From CAVVGZ01 sp963841845 (GTDB lineage: Bacteria; Chloroflexota; Anaerolineae; Anaerolineales; Anaerolineaceae): a DNA stretch of 64,000 nucleotides. Both the position numbers and the translations under genes were made by a program. Location of the stretch: positions 124,001 to 188,000 of the forward strand of contig CAWJEG010000007.1 of assembly GCA_963841845.1 (NCBI GenBank). Reading direction: 5' to 3'. Below are positions 1 to 10,611 of this stretch, piece by piece (positions within the stretch are counted from its first letter, which is position 1; every line of letters begins with the position of its first letter). A model generated the notes under the pieces. The model saw only the letters and a program-made list of their open reading frames with translations. It was not told where the DNA came from and did no database searches.

Positions 1-96
1 AATATGATTTGGTTTAGCAATCTATCAGGTTTATTTTTGTCGGTTCACATCCTTTCTATGCAGATGAATTTCCTGCATTGCATTGATTATCAATAA

Positions 97-955
97 TTAG
101 AATCTTCCCCTCATGCGTGGATCCAGAGAAATTCGCAGTCCATCCCCGAAGGTATTGAAGCCAAAAACAACCAGCATTAAAGCCAGTCCGGGGTAGATCA
201 TGAGGTGCGGGGCACGATGAAAATATTTTAAGCTGTCCTGCAGCATGCTGCCCCATTCAGCAGTTGGCGGGGTGACTCCCAGGCCAAGGAAACTTAAACC
301 TGCCGTCATCATCACCGCACTCGGGAATCAACAAACTCATCTGAACAACGATAGAGGCAAAGATATTCGGAAAAATGTGGCGGTAAAGAATGCGGTCATT
401 AGGAACACCCAGGGATAGGGCTGCCGTCACATAGGTTGTTCCTTTCACCGTGAGGGATTGACCGTGGGCCAGTCGCGCAAACTGGGGTATCTGGTAGATG
501 GCAATGGCAAAAATAAGGTTGGTGATCCCTGTGCCCAGGATAGCAACAATTGTCAATGCGGTGACAATGCTTGGGAAGCTGAGCAGGACATCCATTGACC
601 TCATGATCGGCATTTCCATGCGTTCAAACCAGCCTGCCGATATCCCAAACAGGGTACCGATAACCGATCCAATCAATGACCGATGTAGAATGAAATTCCC
701 AAGAGATATGCGTGCGCCATAAATAATCCGGCTCAACAGGTCCCTGCCCTGGTGATCTGTACCCAGCACATGTTCACCTCCGGGGGGAGCAGGGCATTTC
801 TAAGGTCGATTTTATAGGGATTATACGGGGCAAGCAAGCGGGGCAAATAATCCCATAAGCAGGAAAATGACTACGATAATTCCTCCCAGGGATGCCAGGC
901 GGTTATTCTTATAAAACATGCTGATTGGTTCGTACCATTTATGTTGCTGCGTCAT
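97..955 (-). CDS. dppC: Dipeptide/oligopeptide ABC transporter permease, DppC family (frameshifted)
   Basis: Inner-membrane permease subunit of a peptide-type ABC importer. An ATG at 955 opens MTQQHKWYEPISMFYKNNRL followed by a first membrane segment, which is the usual DppC N terminus. Three conserved blocks then follow in different frames: the LGTDHQGRDLLSRI motif near 730-769, the permease core with the EAA-type loop (AALSLGVPNDRILYRHIFPN, about 350-420), and the C terminus MMTAGLSFLGLGVTPP to RMRGRF ending at 97. Shifts lie near 828, near 790 in a C6 run, and near 320. It follows dppB by 16 bases. No binding protein or ATPase gene is in the window; they could lie beyond base 1. The peptide substrate is inferred only from the family and from the peptidases upstream. 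Confidence 0.85.
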
Positions 956-971
956 CGATCCATCCCTTTCA

Positions 972-1893
972 TCAACTGTACCGGATCCGTGGATCTAATA
1001 CGCCGTACATGACATCAACCAATAAATTGACACCAACAAAGGAGATGGCAATGACCAGCAGAACCCCCTGGACCACGGGAATATCCCGCTGCTGGACCGC
1101 CATCACCAGCAGTCTTCCAATTCCAGGCCAGGCAAAAATGGTTTCGGTGATGACCGCACCTCCCAGCATGTACCCGAACTGCAGACCAATCACCGTTGCC
1201 ACCGGAATGAGCGCATTTTGCATGACATGCCTGAACAAAACGGTAAATTCGTTCATTCCTTTTGCCCGGGCTGTCCGTACAAAATCTTCCCCAAGTTGTT
1301 CCAGTAAATTGGATCGGGACATACGCGTGATCACTGCAAGGGAATAAACCGATAGACAAAATACCGGCATCAGGTAATGTTTCCAGGTTGCATTACCTGA
1401 TACAGGCAGAAGCCTTAATTCGAATACTGAAGATATACATCAAGAGCAGCGCCAGCCAGAAGACCGGGATGGAGATTCCTAAAATCGCCACCACACTGAA
1501 GAAGTAATCCACAAAACCTTCCCGTTTGATTGCTGAAAGGGTCCCAAAGATTATCCCAAAAATGGCAGCAAATGTGATGGCTGGCAGCGCCAGTTTTACG
1601 GTATTGATGTACCTTTCAAAGATCTCAGTGAACACGGTACGACCGGTGATAAAGGATATCCCCAGGTCCAATCTTGCCAGCTTGGAAAGGTAGACGCCAT
1701 ACTGGACAAGTATCGGCTGATCCAGGCCCCATTCATGGCGGATGCGCTCAATTGTTTCGGGGGCTGCTTGTTCGCCGGCAAACATCAAGGCCGGATCTCC
1801 CGGAATGAACTTGAATGCAAAAAACACCAGGGTAATCACCAGGAAAACAATGGGAATGGCAATGATCAGTCTTCTAATAATATACGTAGTCAA
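972..1893 (-). CDS. dppB: Dipeptide/oligopeptide ABC transporter permease, DppB family (frameshifted)
   Basis: Partner permease of the DppC-like protein. It starts at a TTG (1893) with AAGGAAA upstream and reads MTTYIIRRLIIAIPIVFLVI, the typical first helix of DppB, followed by the conserved FIPGDPA motif and a GLDQPILVQYG segment. The frame breaks near 1415: the first frame ends after FSIRI, while the continuing frame gives RLLPVSGNATWKHYLMP and then the conserved loop with EDFVRTARAKGMNE. The protein ends with the family pattern DVMYGVLDPRIRYS. About 307 residues when joined, normal for DppB. dppC follows directly, so the pair is one operon. Confidence 0.87.
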
Positions 1894-1969
1894 TAAGGGT
1901 TTCCTTTCTTGCCATTTCTTTGAAAAGAAAACTTCAACTCTAAACCATTCGGTCAGGATATTATCGGAA

Positions 1970-3141
1970 TTAATTCACTTTAATTACCTTCTCCATTCGT
2001 GAAAACGCTTCACGCAATTTTTCTTCCGGCTGTAGAAAGGTGATGCGCACACAGTGATCAAAATCTGCACCAAAGGCACCACCCGGGTAAGTTAACACGT
2101 GGCACTTTTCCAGTGCATAGTTGGACAAATTCAAGGGATGATAATCCTGTCTTACGGATATCAACAAAAACAAACTGCCCTCCCTGTGGGACGCCATAGT
2201 TCAATCCCATGCGATTTAATCCATCCAGGATTACTTTGCGGCGCTGGATGTAGATCTGACGCTGGGCAATGATGGAATCATCCGGTCCTGTCAGCGCTGC
2301 CAGGGCACCCATTTGGCTGACAATGGGGGTACCACCGGAAACTGCAGCCTTAACTGCCGATACCTGTTTCATCAGGTCTTTTGGACCAACCAGCCAGCCC
2401 AGGCGCCATCCGCACATGGAATACATCTTGGAAACCGCATTTAATGTGATGGTGCGGTCCTTGATACCCGGCAGGGAGGCAGGGCTCAGATGAACGGCAT
2501 CATCATAAAGAAACCGGTCATAGATCTCATCGGCCAATATTAACAGGTCATTTTCTTCAGCAATTGCCGTCAGTTCCCGTACATCTGCAGGGGAAATGAC
2601 TGCACCAGTCGGGTTGTTTGGTGACACAACCAATAATGCCCGTGTTTTCTCCGTGATTGCTGCCCGAACCCGGTCCGGATCTGCCCGGAAATTGTCTTCC
2701 ACATACGTTCTGATAGGAACCCTTTCCGCTCTGGAAAAGCGGATCGTATCGCGGTAGGAGTTATAGTTGGGGTCCGGAGTGATAATCTCATCCCCTGCCA
2801 GACAGCACCGTTTGAACCATGATGAAAAGAGCTTCCTGACCACCATTTGTGACCACGACCTCTGTTTCAGGATCAACATCGATGCCATTAACACGTTTCA
2901 CTCTTTCTGCAATGGCTTCCCGTAATGGCAGGATACCCTCCACCGGCTGCGGACCCGAAAATCCGTCCATGATCGTTTTACGAAAAGCCTCAATGATGTG
3001 CGGCGGTGTATCCAGATCGGGATCGCCGCGACCGAGCTCAATCCGATCTGGATACATCTTTGCCTGCGCCATTAATTTGTAAAGGGTGGCCGTGCTGAAT
3101 TTTGATTCTTCTTTTTTTGTTTCTTTAATTTGATCAGCCAT
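1970..3141 (-). CDS. Class I/II pyridoxal-phosphate aminotransferase (two frameshifts)
   Basis: Aspartate-aminotransferase-fold enzyme expected to exchange an amino group between an amino acid and a 2-oxo acid. ATG 3141 has GAGG five bases upstream. The N-terminal part contains LGRGDPDLDTPPHI and the GGQEALF phosphate-cup motif. After a shift near 2805 the chain continues with SPNNPTGAV, the cofactor Asp in LADEIYDRF and the Schiff-base lysine in NAVSKMYSMCGWRLGW. A second shift near 2165 leads to the C-terminal frame with PGGAFG and the substrate-binding Arg in HCVRITF. About 390 residues joined, the usual length. All catalytic residues are present, in contrast with the homologue at 8871-9978. 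Substrate unknown; the neighbourhood suggests amino acids released from peptides. Confidence 0.88.
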
Positions 3142-3194
3142 CCATTCCTCGAATTACTTACCTATTTCATTTAATGACAGCCAGTTATTAACAT

Positions 3195-4333
3195 TCAATC
3201 AGTCTGTAAATCCAATCCTTGGGGGACAGCCGGACAGCACCCATATGGCGTCACCAGGAAATTATCTGAGATAAGAAAGCCTTGTATCCTTCGAGTAATG
3301 CACTGGGGTGGAAAGAAAGCACCATATTGGTTTTCAGTTCTTCCTTGGGGGTGAACCAGGATGAAGGACCATCGCTTTCATCCAGCCCGATGCTGTGACA
3401 GTTGGGGGTGTGTCTTCCAATTATTTTGAAGCCAAGGTCAGTCCATACCTGCGTGGTTAAATCGGCAATATGTCCGATCGGGGTTCCGGGGGTTGCTGCC
3501 TGGGCACAGGCTTCAATTACCTTTTCCTGGGCTTCAATCTCAGCCTGGATTTTCTTCGGAAGAGGTTTGAAACTGTAAAGGGCGGTCATTTCCGACCAGT
3601 AGCCGAGCGGGCTGGTGTAGACCAGTTCAAAGACAAAGATATCGTCTTCTGTAAATACTTTATCAAGGGGGGTCGGGATGGTCTGCGGACGCAGATCAAA
3701 CGAAAACTTGGAGCGGCCCCAGAAACAACCTTCTGCCTTCAGTACCTCTTCGGAGATGGATGCAGCATCCCAGACACGTTCACCCGGCCGGGCAACATCG
3801 CTGAAGGCATCAAAAGCATCTTTCATGATCCTGCCCATGTTATAGTTTTCTTCAATCTCAAAGGCAGTCTTTATGGAGCGGATTGCATCCAGTTCTTTGG
3901 TTACATCAACATACTCGACATCCGCCAGTTCTTTCTGCAAACGGGTCCAGTCGCCAACTTTCCAGGTTGTATTGAGGTGCTCAATACCCACTTTTTTATT
4001 TGTACGGGTGAAATCACGGGCGATCTCGATGGCACGACCCATTGCATCCGGATCAGGATTTTCCACCCAGGAAGTGGTGGCATCCTGGCGGTTCCAATCA
4101 GCACCGTATGAAGACCATTGGATCAATGCCGGCTCCGGGTGTTCGGATCCCAGGACAACCCAGGCTGCTCCAGCCCAGAGCTGAATATTGGTAAAGTATT
4201 TCGCCATCCCCATCATACCCGGAGCTCCTTGCGCCGGAATGAAGAGAGCACCAATTCCTTTTTCCTTCATCATTTCCTGTGCCCTTTTAATCCTGCGGGC
4301 AACATCCTGCTCTAATGCAAATCTTCTTAACAT
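3195..4333 (-). CDS. M24 (aminopeptidase P/creatinase-like) family protein with atypical metal ligands (frameshifted near the C terminus)
   Basis: Two-domain pita-bread protein: an N-terminal creatinase/prolidase domain (about 1-150) and a C-terminal M24 catalytic domain. The preferred start is ATG 4333, because GGAGG sits just upstream; an in-frame TTG at 4343-4345 would lie on the ribosome site itself. The frame breaks near 3270, after which SDNFLVTPYG restores the expected C terminus, ending at 3195. Of the five canonical metal ligands (D, D, H, E, E) only the His in CHSIGLDESDGP is kept; the others align with Glu (VFELV), Glu (WSEMT), His (LSFHPS) and Asp (SDNFLV). It may be a creatinase-like, metal-independent hydrolase or have a changed function rather than being a classical Xaa-Pro peptidase. 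Confidence 0.83.
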
Positions 4334-4350
4334 GCTTACCTCCAAGTAAT

Positions 4351-5548
4351 TTATATTATTTTTTTATTCAGATTAATATTCTTTAGCTCAAGAAATTGAT
4401 CAATTCGTTCACTTAAAGTACGCACGGTATGCGCTTCCTGATAGACCATGCGGTAGTATTCCGGCAGATAATCCTTCATGCGTGCAAAATTGCTGCGCAT
4501 CATTTCCCTTCCAAACCAGTAATGCGGGAAAGATGTTTGCCAGAGAGGATTGGTAAAGAATGCATGCCGTCCTGACAGCTTCTTCATTGGATATGAATAT
4601 TTGCTCTATTAGCTGGTGAACCGCGGTCTCCTGGTCCATTCCATCCGCATTGCAGGCAATCGCCAGATTGGTGCTGACTGCAGATGCATAGCGGTTGTAC
4701 AGATCATAAATTTCATCATCAGCTGTATCATCCATGCCCAGCATATGCTGTCCCACTTCACAATTACCTTCAACAATCGGAGTGATGGGCGTATTGGCAA
4801 GATAAACCGTACCCTCAACGGGCATTAGACCGCTGCCGTAGAATTCCTCCCGCAGTGCGGAAAAAAGCTGGTGACCGGGAAGCGCTTCATGGCAGATGAG
4901 ATGCTTCAAGCCAGGCAAGGTATACTGCACATCCCCGTTGAGAAATATCCTCCCCCGGTAGCCGCGTGAATAATCGCTGTAGCCGTTGTACGGGTAATTT
5001 TTGGGGAAATTTAATTCAATTTGATGTTCCTGCGGATCGGCCAGGACCAGCTCATTCGTCCGCTGGCGAGCCAGATCCAATATTTCCTGACCTGCCCTGT
5101 AGAGATCCTCAGGAGCGATTTTACAATCCTGGCTCCACTGCCTGTAGGCTGTTGATAGATCATCTGCATACCCACTGGTAATTAACTTTTGCTGCAGTTC
5201 ACTACGCAGTGCATCAATAGTTGATTGCAGCACAGGTTCAGCGGATACCTGTAAATAAGCCTGTACTCGTTCCTGGTAGGGTACGGATTCTCCCATCCCT
5301 TCACGGACCATGATACGAAATGATTCTAAAAAATCTCCGATGAATGCAGATCTGTAAGGCGGGAGGGACGAAAGGGAATTTGCCACACGAATGATTTCCC
5401 TGTCAATATCCAGCCAGTCCCAACCGGGATCCTCTACTCCATAGTCATAAATCGACCTGGACAGGAGCGGGTCAATGCCCGTCCGTTCACCGATCAACCT
5501 GGAAACTGCAAGAACTATCTTTAAGAAATCCTCAACCGGTTTTTCCAA
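4351..5548 (-). CDS. DUF885 family metallopeptidase (frameshifted)
   Basis: Predicted zinc peptidase of the DUF885 family, all-helical like M3/M32 peptidases. The family signature HEALPGHQ (HExxPGH form) is near residue 222, with a downstream EGNCEVG segment that can supply further ligands. It starts at TTG 5548 with AGGTGA five bases upstream. Near 4570 the frame changes: the first frame runs off after EEAVRTACILY, the next supplies KLSGRHAFFTNPLWQTSFPHYWFG and a normal C terminus to 4351. About 398 residues joined, shorter than many DUF885 members (about 550), and without a recognisable signal peptide, so probably cytoplasmic. Its position between an M24 homologue and dehydrogenases suggests peptide breakdown. 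Confidence 0.82.
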
Positions 5549-5627
5549 TGTTCACCTGCTAACCTAATTTATGGTTTTTTCAAGCCTGGCAGTCTCCCGG
5601 ATCCCCCTGCCCCGGGAAAATTGTACT

Positions 5628-6723
5628 TCATTGATAAGCTGCTAAAGCGGGCAGGTCACGCCTCGTTCCGATGGCAAGCTGGCGTAATTTTTCTACCGAA
5701 TTGACATCAATCGGTATGCCTATTTTAAGAGACTCCTGTTCAGTCAGGAATTCCAGTTCGCCTGGCAAGTATAACCTTGTATCCGGATCGATTTTTTCAG
5801 CTGCATAGAACATATCCACATATTTCTCCAGCCGCTGCTGAAATTCACCATGTTCCATGAATGTATCCGGGTTGATAGCCATGATGAAATGACCCACATC
5901 ATGGTTGTTGATGTCCTGAAACACCTCTGTACCAAATAGGGATCCTGAAAGAACCCCGGTCATTACTTCTGTAAAGAAAGCCAGTCCAAATCCTTTGAAT
6001 TCGCCAATTGGCATCTGTGTTCCGTGAAATACCAGCCCACCCGGTGTTTCTTCGATGTAATCAGCAGGATTGGTGCTGCGTTTGCCGTCTTTTGTGAGCA
6101 CAAAGTTGTCCGGGATGGATTCACCTTCCCGATAAGCCCATTTAACCATACCCTCACCGGACATGGAAAGAGCCAGGTCCAGCAGGAACGGGAAACCTTT
6201 ATCACGCGGGATCCCAAGTCCCCAGGGGTTGGTGCCGGCAACCGGTGTTTTTGCTCCCCAGGGAGCAAGTTCTGCTCTTGCATTCGTCATAACCACGCCG
6301 ATCATGCCAGCTTTTGTCGCTGTCTCAGCATGATAACCAGCCTGCCCGTAATGGTTTGAATGCCGTACTGTCACTGCACCAATGCCTACTTTCCGGGCTT
6401 TCTCAATCGCCAACTTCATGGCTTTATCGGCATTCACATAACCATAACCCTTATGCCCATCGACATGAGCTACTGCAGGTGTGTCTTTAAGGACCTCAAA
6501 CTGTGCACCATTAATGACACCACCACCCTCGGTCTGCAGGGTAAGGCGGAATAGTTTTTCCAATCCCTGGCCTTTCCCAGGGTGCCAACGGCTGGCAGCA
6601 CTGACAATCCCATCAGCAACAATCGCCGCTTCTTCATCAGTTGGCGCCCAGGGCATTGAGGTAATCCCGGGAAAATTTTATTAAAACATCCCTTGTATAA
6701 CGGTGAACCGGTACATTTCTCAT
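5628..6723 (-). CDS. Malate/L-lactate dehydrogenase family (Ldh2-type) oxidoreductase (frameshifted near the N terminus)
   Basis: NAD(P)-dependent oxidoreductase of the Ldh_2 superfamily (malate, L-sulfolactate, ureidoglycolate and similar 2-hydroxyacid dehydrogenases). The true N terminus starts at ATG 6723 (GGAGA upstream) and reads MRNVPVHRYTRDVL; a shift near 6650 joins it to the main frame at APTDEEAAIVAD. Family motifs are the catalytic-His region RHSNHYGQAGYH, the segment WGAKTPVAGTNPWGLGIP and GEFKGFGLAFFTEVMTGVLSG. About 364 residues, normal. It lies with a D-2-hydroxyacid dehydrogenase and aminotransferases, consistent with interconversion of 2-oxo and 2-hydroxy acids from amino-acid breakdown. 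The exact substrate cannot be read from the sequence. Confidence 0.87.
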
Positions 6724-6778
6724 TTAGATTCTCCAAACGATAAAAGGATCATAGAATCAACCATTAATATGAGCTTAA

Positions 6779-7747
6779 TTATTTGGCTTTATTCATATCT
6801 GCAGCAATTGCCAGTAAGGCAGGATCGGTAATCTCGTTGCCTGTCTGTTCGGTCGAAAGGTGGGGAGCAGATTCAACAATCTCATAATCCAGGGAACCGA
6901 TGCCATGGGCTGCAGCAGCTTTTAACTGTCCAACTTCCTGCACAGGCACGTCTGTCAGCCGGTTTTCTGCTCCATAAGACTTGAGGATCTTGACTCCCTC
7001 TGCATCGATGGCTACCATGTCCCCGGATGCCATGATCAGGTTCGAATAGACATAATTGCCGCGTCCGTGCCATCCCAGGGTATTTCTGCGCGCATCCATA
7101 ATCACCAGGTTAGGCTGCCAGGCCAGGTTCAATTCGGCAATTCTGGCTTCCACGGTGGTCTTATCTACGTGAAGATAATCACGGTCATCCAGGTCAATAT
7201 AGCCGACACTGAGCTTGAGTGCCCCGGAATAGCGTCCCGCAGAATGGGTGCGCATGTTTGGTAAATAAATACGTTTGTTGGCTTCATAAATACTGCGAGG
7301 GACACGGAAGGACTTCCACTCTTTTCCATTAACCTCCATGGTGACCCATTGGTCGTATTGGAAGTCGATAAATTGTACGTTGTGGCGGTGTAAAACCGGC
7401 ATAACACCCAGGTTCTGGAGGACTTTTTCGGTCGGCCAATCTGCCCGCCCGGAGAGTTCACCAACGGTCACGGTGGCACCGGCATCCTGAAGAACCTCGA
7501 TGACTGTAGCCAAAAAATCCAGGTTGGTCGAGAGCGGGGTTGCATAGGAGCAGTTGAAGTTGGGCTTGAGCATTACCTTGTCACCGGTTTGAATGGATTT
7601 TTCCAGTCCGCCCAGCAGCTCAAGTGATTTCTCTATCGATGCGCGCAGATAATCCCCGTTATAGTGAGGCACCTTGGCAACCAGTGGTTTGCCATTTTTA
7701 ACATAAACATTCTGAGTTCTTGGTCTTGGTTGTACAGTTTCTAACAT
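6779..7747 (-). CDS. DUF362 domain protein
   Basis: Intact gene. The ATG at 7747 is preferred over the in-frame ATG at 7759 because AGGA lies seven bases before it and nothing precedes the earlier one. The protein (322 residues) shows the DUF362 hallmarks: a VMLKPNFN motif near residue 80, a GATVTVGELSG segment and a C-terminal region in which paired acidic residues (IDLDDRDYL, VIMDARRN) recur. There are no Cys clusters, unlike DUF362 proteins that carry ferredoxin domains, and no signal peptide, unlike the Tat-exported DUF362 protein at 58464-59516. Biochemical function is unknown. It sits in the peptide/amino-acid catabolic operon, 32 bases downstream of a D-2-hydroxyacid dehydrogenase. Confidence 0.85.
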   Translation of the reverse strand: MLETVQPRPRTQNVYVKNGKPLVAKVPHYNGDYLRASIEKSLELLGGLEKSIQTGDKVMLKPNFNCSYATPLSTNLDFLATVIEVLQDAGATVTVGELSGRADWPTEKVLQNLGVMPVLHRHNVQFIDFQYDQWVTMEVNGKEWKSFRVPRSIYEANKRIYLPNMRTHSAGRYSGALKLSVGYIDLDDRDYLHVDKTTVEARIAELNLAWQPNLVIMDARRNTLGWHGRGNYVYSNLIMASGDMVAIDAEGVKILKSYGAENRLTDVPVQEVGQLKAAAAHGIGSLDYEIVESAPHLSTEQTGNEITDPALLAIAADMNKAK

Positions 7748-7779
7748 GGGTTTCCTCATAGAGATGAAAGATGGTTTAG

Positions 7780-8809
7780 TTATCGATTTAAATCTATTTT
7801 CGGTGATTGACCGGAAAGAATCCGCGAAATTTCTGTAACCGCCTCACTGAGTTCCAACACCTTGGTTGTTCCGGTGCCTCCGCCAATATGCGGCATCATG
7901 ATCACGTTGTCCAGGTCGCAAAGCGGACTGTCAACTGGAAGAGGTTCATATTCCATTACATCCAGGCCAGCCCCGGCAATGATGTTCTCTGAAAGCGCAT
8001 TAATCATCGCTTCTTCATCTACCACACCCCCCCGGCAGGTGTTGATCAGGTAAGCAGTGCTTTTCATCATAGCAAATTGATCCTTGCCGATCATCTTTTC
8101 ATTGTCAGGGGTATGGGGCACATGCAAACTGACATAATCACTTTGCTTTAATATTTCATTGAGGGGTTGGTAGGTAACCTGGTAGCGTTGCTCCATTTCC
8201 GCAGAAAGCCGGTTGATGTCCGAATAAAGAACATGCATACCAAGGGCATTTGCTCGCAAGGCAAGCTCACATCCAACTTCTCCCAGCCCAACGATACCCA
8301 GCGTCTTACCCCGGATTTCATGCACGCGCTCGTTTTTCATCCAGTGAAAGGCAAACTTCCATTGTTCGGTGCGTTGGGGTTTGATGCCCCGGTAGCGGTA
8401 TGCTCCAGTCGCCACGGCTTCATGGTTGATAAGCAAATCCTTGCTCAAAGCCAGGATAAAGGTCAATGCCATCTCAGCCACGCAGTTAGGTCCTTTGCGG
8501 GGCGATGAACCAAACTGAATGCCGTGTTTTCTGACCGCATCCGCATCAACATTGTAATAATTGCGGCCCATTTTTACCAGGGCTCGCACACCCTTGAGGG
8601 AATTGAGCATCTCCTCATTTACAACTGCGAACTTGGTAATAATTCCGTCGAATGCTTCCATGTGCTGTATCGGCCAGGCTGGATGCATCCGGAGGACACA
8701 CCAGTTCTATATCATCAAATTGAGCATTAACTTCGGGTATTGAGCCAAAGAACTCACTGTCAGTTACCAGAACTCTTTTCTTTGTCAATTGGTTTAATCC
8801 CATCATCAT
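7780..8809 (-). CDS. D-isomer-specific 2-hydroxyacid dehydrogenase (frameshifted)
   Basis: NAD-dependent reduction of a 2-oxo acid to a D-2-hydroxy acid, or the reverse. ATG 8809 is the first of three tandem ATGs following AGGAGAG. The N-terminal frame (KKRVLVTDSEFFG) passes into the main frame near 8660. The main frame shows the Rossmann motif GLGEVG, the substrate/catalytic Arg in NTCRGGVVDE, Glu in DVMEYEPLP and His in MPHIGGGTG, so the active site is complete. About 343 residues, slightly longer than usual because of an insert between the two substrate-domain lobes (GIKPQRTEQWKFAFHWMKNE). The context favours 2-oxo acids formed by the adjacent aminotransferases. Confidence 0.88.
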
Positions 8810-8870
8810 TCTCTCCTATTAATATTTCTTGCTTATAAACGGTTAAGATTTGTTTTTAATGAAACATCCT

Positions 8871-9978
8871 CTAGAGACGATTGAGAGCGTTCAACTCTGT
8901 TCCCTGTGGTGTAATGGAAATACGAAGAACATCTTCTGCTCCAAAATCCCCGCCATCCACTACCTTGTATCCCAGCCCGGATAACTTAGTAAGGACATCT
9001 TTTTCCGCCCGGAAAGCGATCAGGTTCACTGTGGACCCCTGAAGCACATCGAAATTTACCTTATTTAAAGCAGTGAGCGCTTTTCGGTGATTTTCTACAA
9101 GCAAATCGAGTCGGGCGCCATGCTTGTCTTTAAAAATTGGAAAAGCTTCTATTGCTGCAAACTGGATCTGGGCATTTGTGCAAATTGAAAGCACCTGTTT
9201 TTGGGTTTTGAAGATCTTCATCCATTTTTCCGGACCGGCAATATACCCCAGGTAGAAGCGTTCCAGGCCTGTACCCGGCCACAATTCACCCATGATGGTT
9301 GCAAAATCCTGCATACCTGGCAGGGATGCTATAGAAGGATAGTCTCCTCCGTTAACCCAGGGTGAGAGGCCTTGATCCCATAACAAGTCCACAGAATTAG
9401 CCTTAATCATCTCGCCAATTTTCTGAACTTCTTCAAATGAATACACAGCCCCAGTTAATCTTGAAGGAGATTCCAGGAAAATCATCCTGCAGCCTTCATT
9501 AATGGCGTGTTGTATTCCATCAATTGTCGGGAGGAGCCGCCTTGAATCCACAGGCAGAGTGATAACCTTCATGGGACGGATTCCAACCGCTTTGTGAACA
9601 CCGGGGTGGACAACGGCTGGTATTGCAATGGACGGATGCTGGTCCCCGATATTCTGAATGGAGAGAAAGCGGCATTCCTGCATGCCAGCAGTAACCTGGA
9701 CAGTATCCTGGTTATAGATCGAAAATCCCGATTCCTGCAGGTAAGTTACAATGGAATCCCGCAGAGATGGCACACCTGGTACATCTACATAATGGGTCTC
9801 ACCTGCTTCCAATGCTTTTATGGCGCCATCCAAAATCGATTCGTCAGGCGGGAAATTGGGGTGATCTGTGCTTAAATCCATTTCCCTTTCCTGAACAGGC
9901 AGCAGCAGAGCAGCATGCAGCAATAGATTGTTCTCCCGTTTCGAGATGATTCGTATTTTTTGTTTGGGAAACTGACAT
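8871..9978 (-). CDS. Aminotransferase-fold protein lacking the PLP-binding lysine
   Basis: The architecture is that of a class I/II aminotransferase: GVPSLRDSI, the phosphate-cup-like TAGMQECRF, PSRLTGAVYSFEEV in place of PxNPTG, WDQGLSPW at the cofactor-Asp position and the C-terminal Arg in VLRISITPQG. Where the family has S-x-x-K before the GxRLGY block, this protein reads MGELWPGTGLERFYLGYIAGP with no Lys, so normal PLP Schiff-base chemistry is not expected. The main frame opens at 9923. An ATG at 9978 preceded by GGAGG (10-base spacing) gives MSVSQTKNTNHLETGEQS and would join after one shift near 9925; I favour it at moderate confidence. It may be a regulatory or ligand-binding pseudoenzyme. 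It is the first gene of the leftward run. Confidence 0.75.
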
Positions 9979-10418
9979 CTGATTCAGTCCTCCATCAAGA
10001 AATAATTATATGGTAAAGAAATTTCTGGGATTTATTAATAACATTTTGGCCCTTTTGAAAAAAACAACAGGCCGGGTTGCAGCAGTTTATAACATGATTT
10101 TTTGGCGTCATCGTTTATAAATGGTTAATCCGTATATGAACTGATAACTGATTGAAGCAGTTGAATCGTACAAATCAGATTATATCACTCTTATTAGTAA
10201 CGAACTTTTGCAGCCCGAAATATCTTTGGGGTCAAAAAGAATCTGGAGATGTTCCAATAACATTACATCGATTGTCGACAATAGACAAAAGAGAATATAT
10301 CACTTTTCAAAACAAGTGTCAAGAAAATGGGCAGGAATACTATCCCGGAAATTGATTATTCATGTATTCTGGCATACCAATGACCATCATTGGGGAATCC
10401 GAAAATTGACAGGAAACA

Positions 10419-10434
10419 TGTGACATATATCACT
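10419..10434. promoter_or_regulatory. CRP/FNR-like operator
   Basis: The sequence reads TGTGA-CATATA-TCACT, nine of ten positions of the E. coli CRP consensus TGTGA-N6-TCACA. It ends at the first base of the -35 element of the putative promoter at 10434-10462, a common arrangement for an activator. Whether this organism has a CRP-family protein with that specificity is not known from the window. Confidence 0.5.
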
Positions 10435-10462
10435 TGCCTTAAGGTTACAGAAACCTTATTAT
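10434..10462 (+). promoter_or_regulatory. Putative promoter of the small-gene module/liv operon, with a dyad in the spacer
   Basis: TTGCCT (10434-10439), a 17-base spacer and TATTAT (10457-10462). The spacer contains the inverted repeat AAGGTT-acaga-AACCTT (10441-10457), well placed for a repressor or for a MerR-type distorting activator. The first gene starts about 140 bases downstream. Confidence 0.45.
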
Positions 10463-10611
10463 CGTTCTATATCTACATATCATACAAGCATACATCTACT
10501 CGTTTAGCTCGACATTGAATCCCCTGCCCTTTTATATTTATCAAAATCAAACCTTTTTCACCAAATATTTCAAACTTACATATCATCTCTGATAAAGGAG
10601 CAAGCGAAATC

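Larger units (their letters stand above)
9979..10611. promoter_or_regulatory. Divergent intergenic control region
   Basis: About 630 AT-rich bases between the leftward catabolic run and the rightward module/transporter operon. The two short overlapping reading frames at 10152-10423 look non-coding: no ribosome site and no recognisable composition. It contains a weak leftward -10 (TATAAT, 10005-10010), TTTATAA repeats near 10086 and 10111, a CRP-like dyad at 10419-10434 and a rightward promoter at 10434-10462. The start-proximal 100 bases before 10612 are pyrimidine/A-rich and end in a weak AAAGGAG ribosome site. Confidence 0.6.

Noticed and set aside
3470..4111. Plus-strand 213-codon frame over the M24 gene
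   Set aside because: Antisense shadow of a gene with clear family motifs; composition Cys/Phe-rich as expected for a shadow frame.
10152..10423. Two short plus-strand frames in the divergent intergenic region
   Set aside because: No ribosome site, low-complexity composition, and they overlap the CRP-like site and promoter elements.
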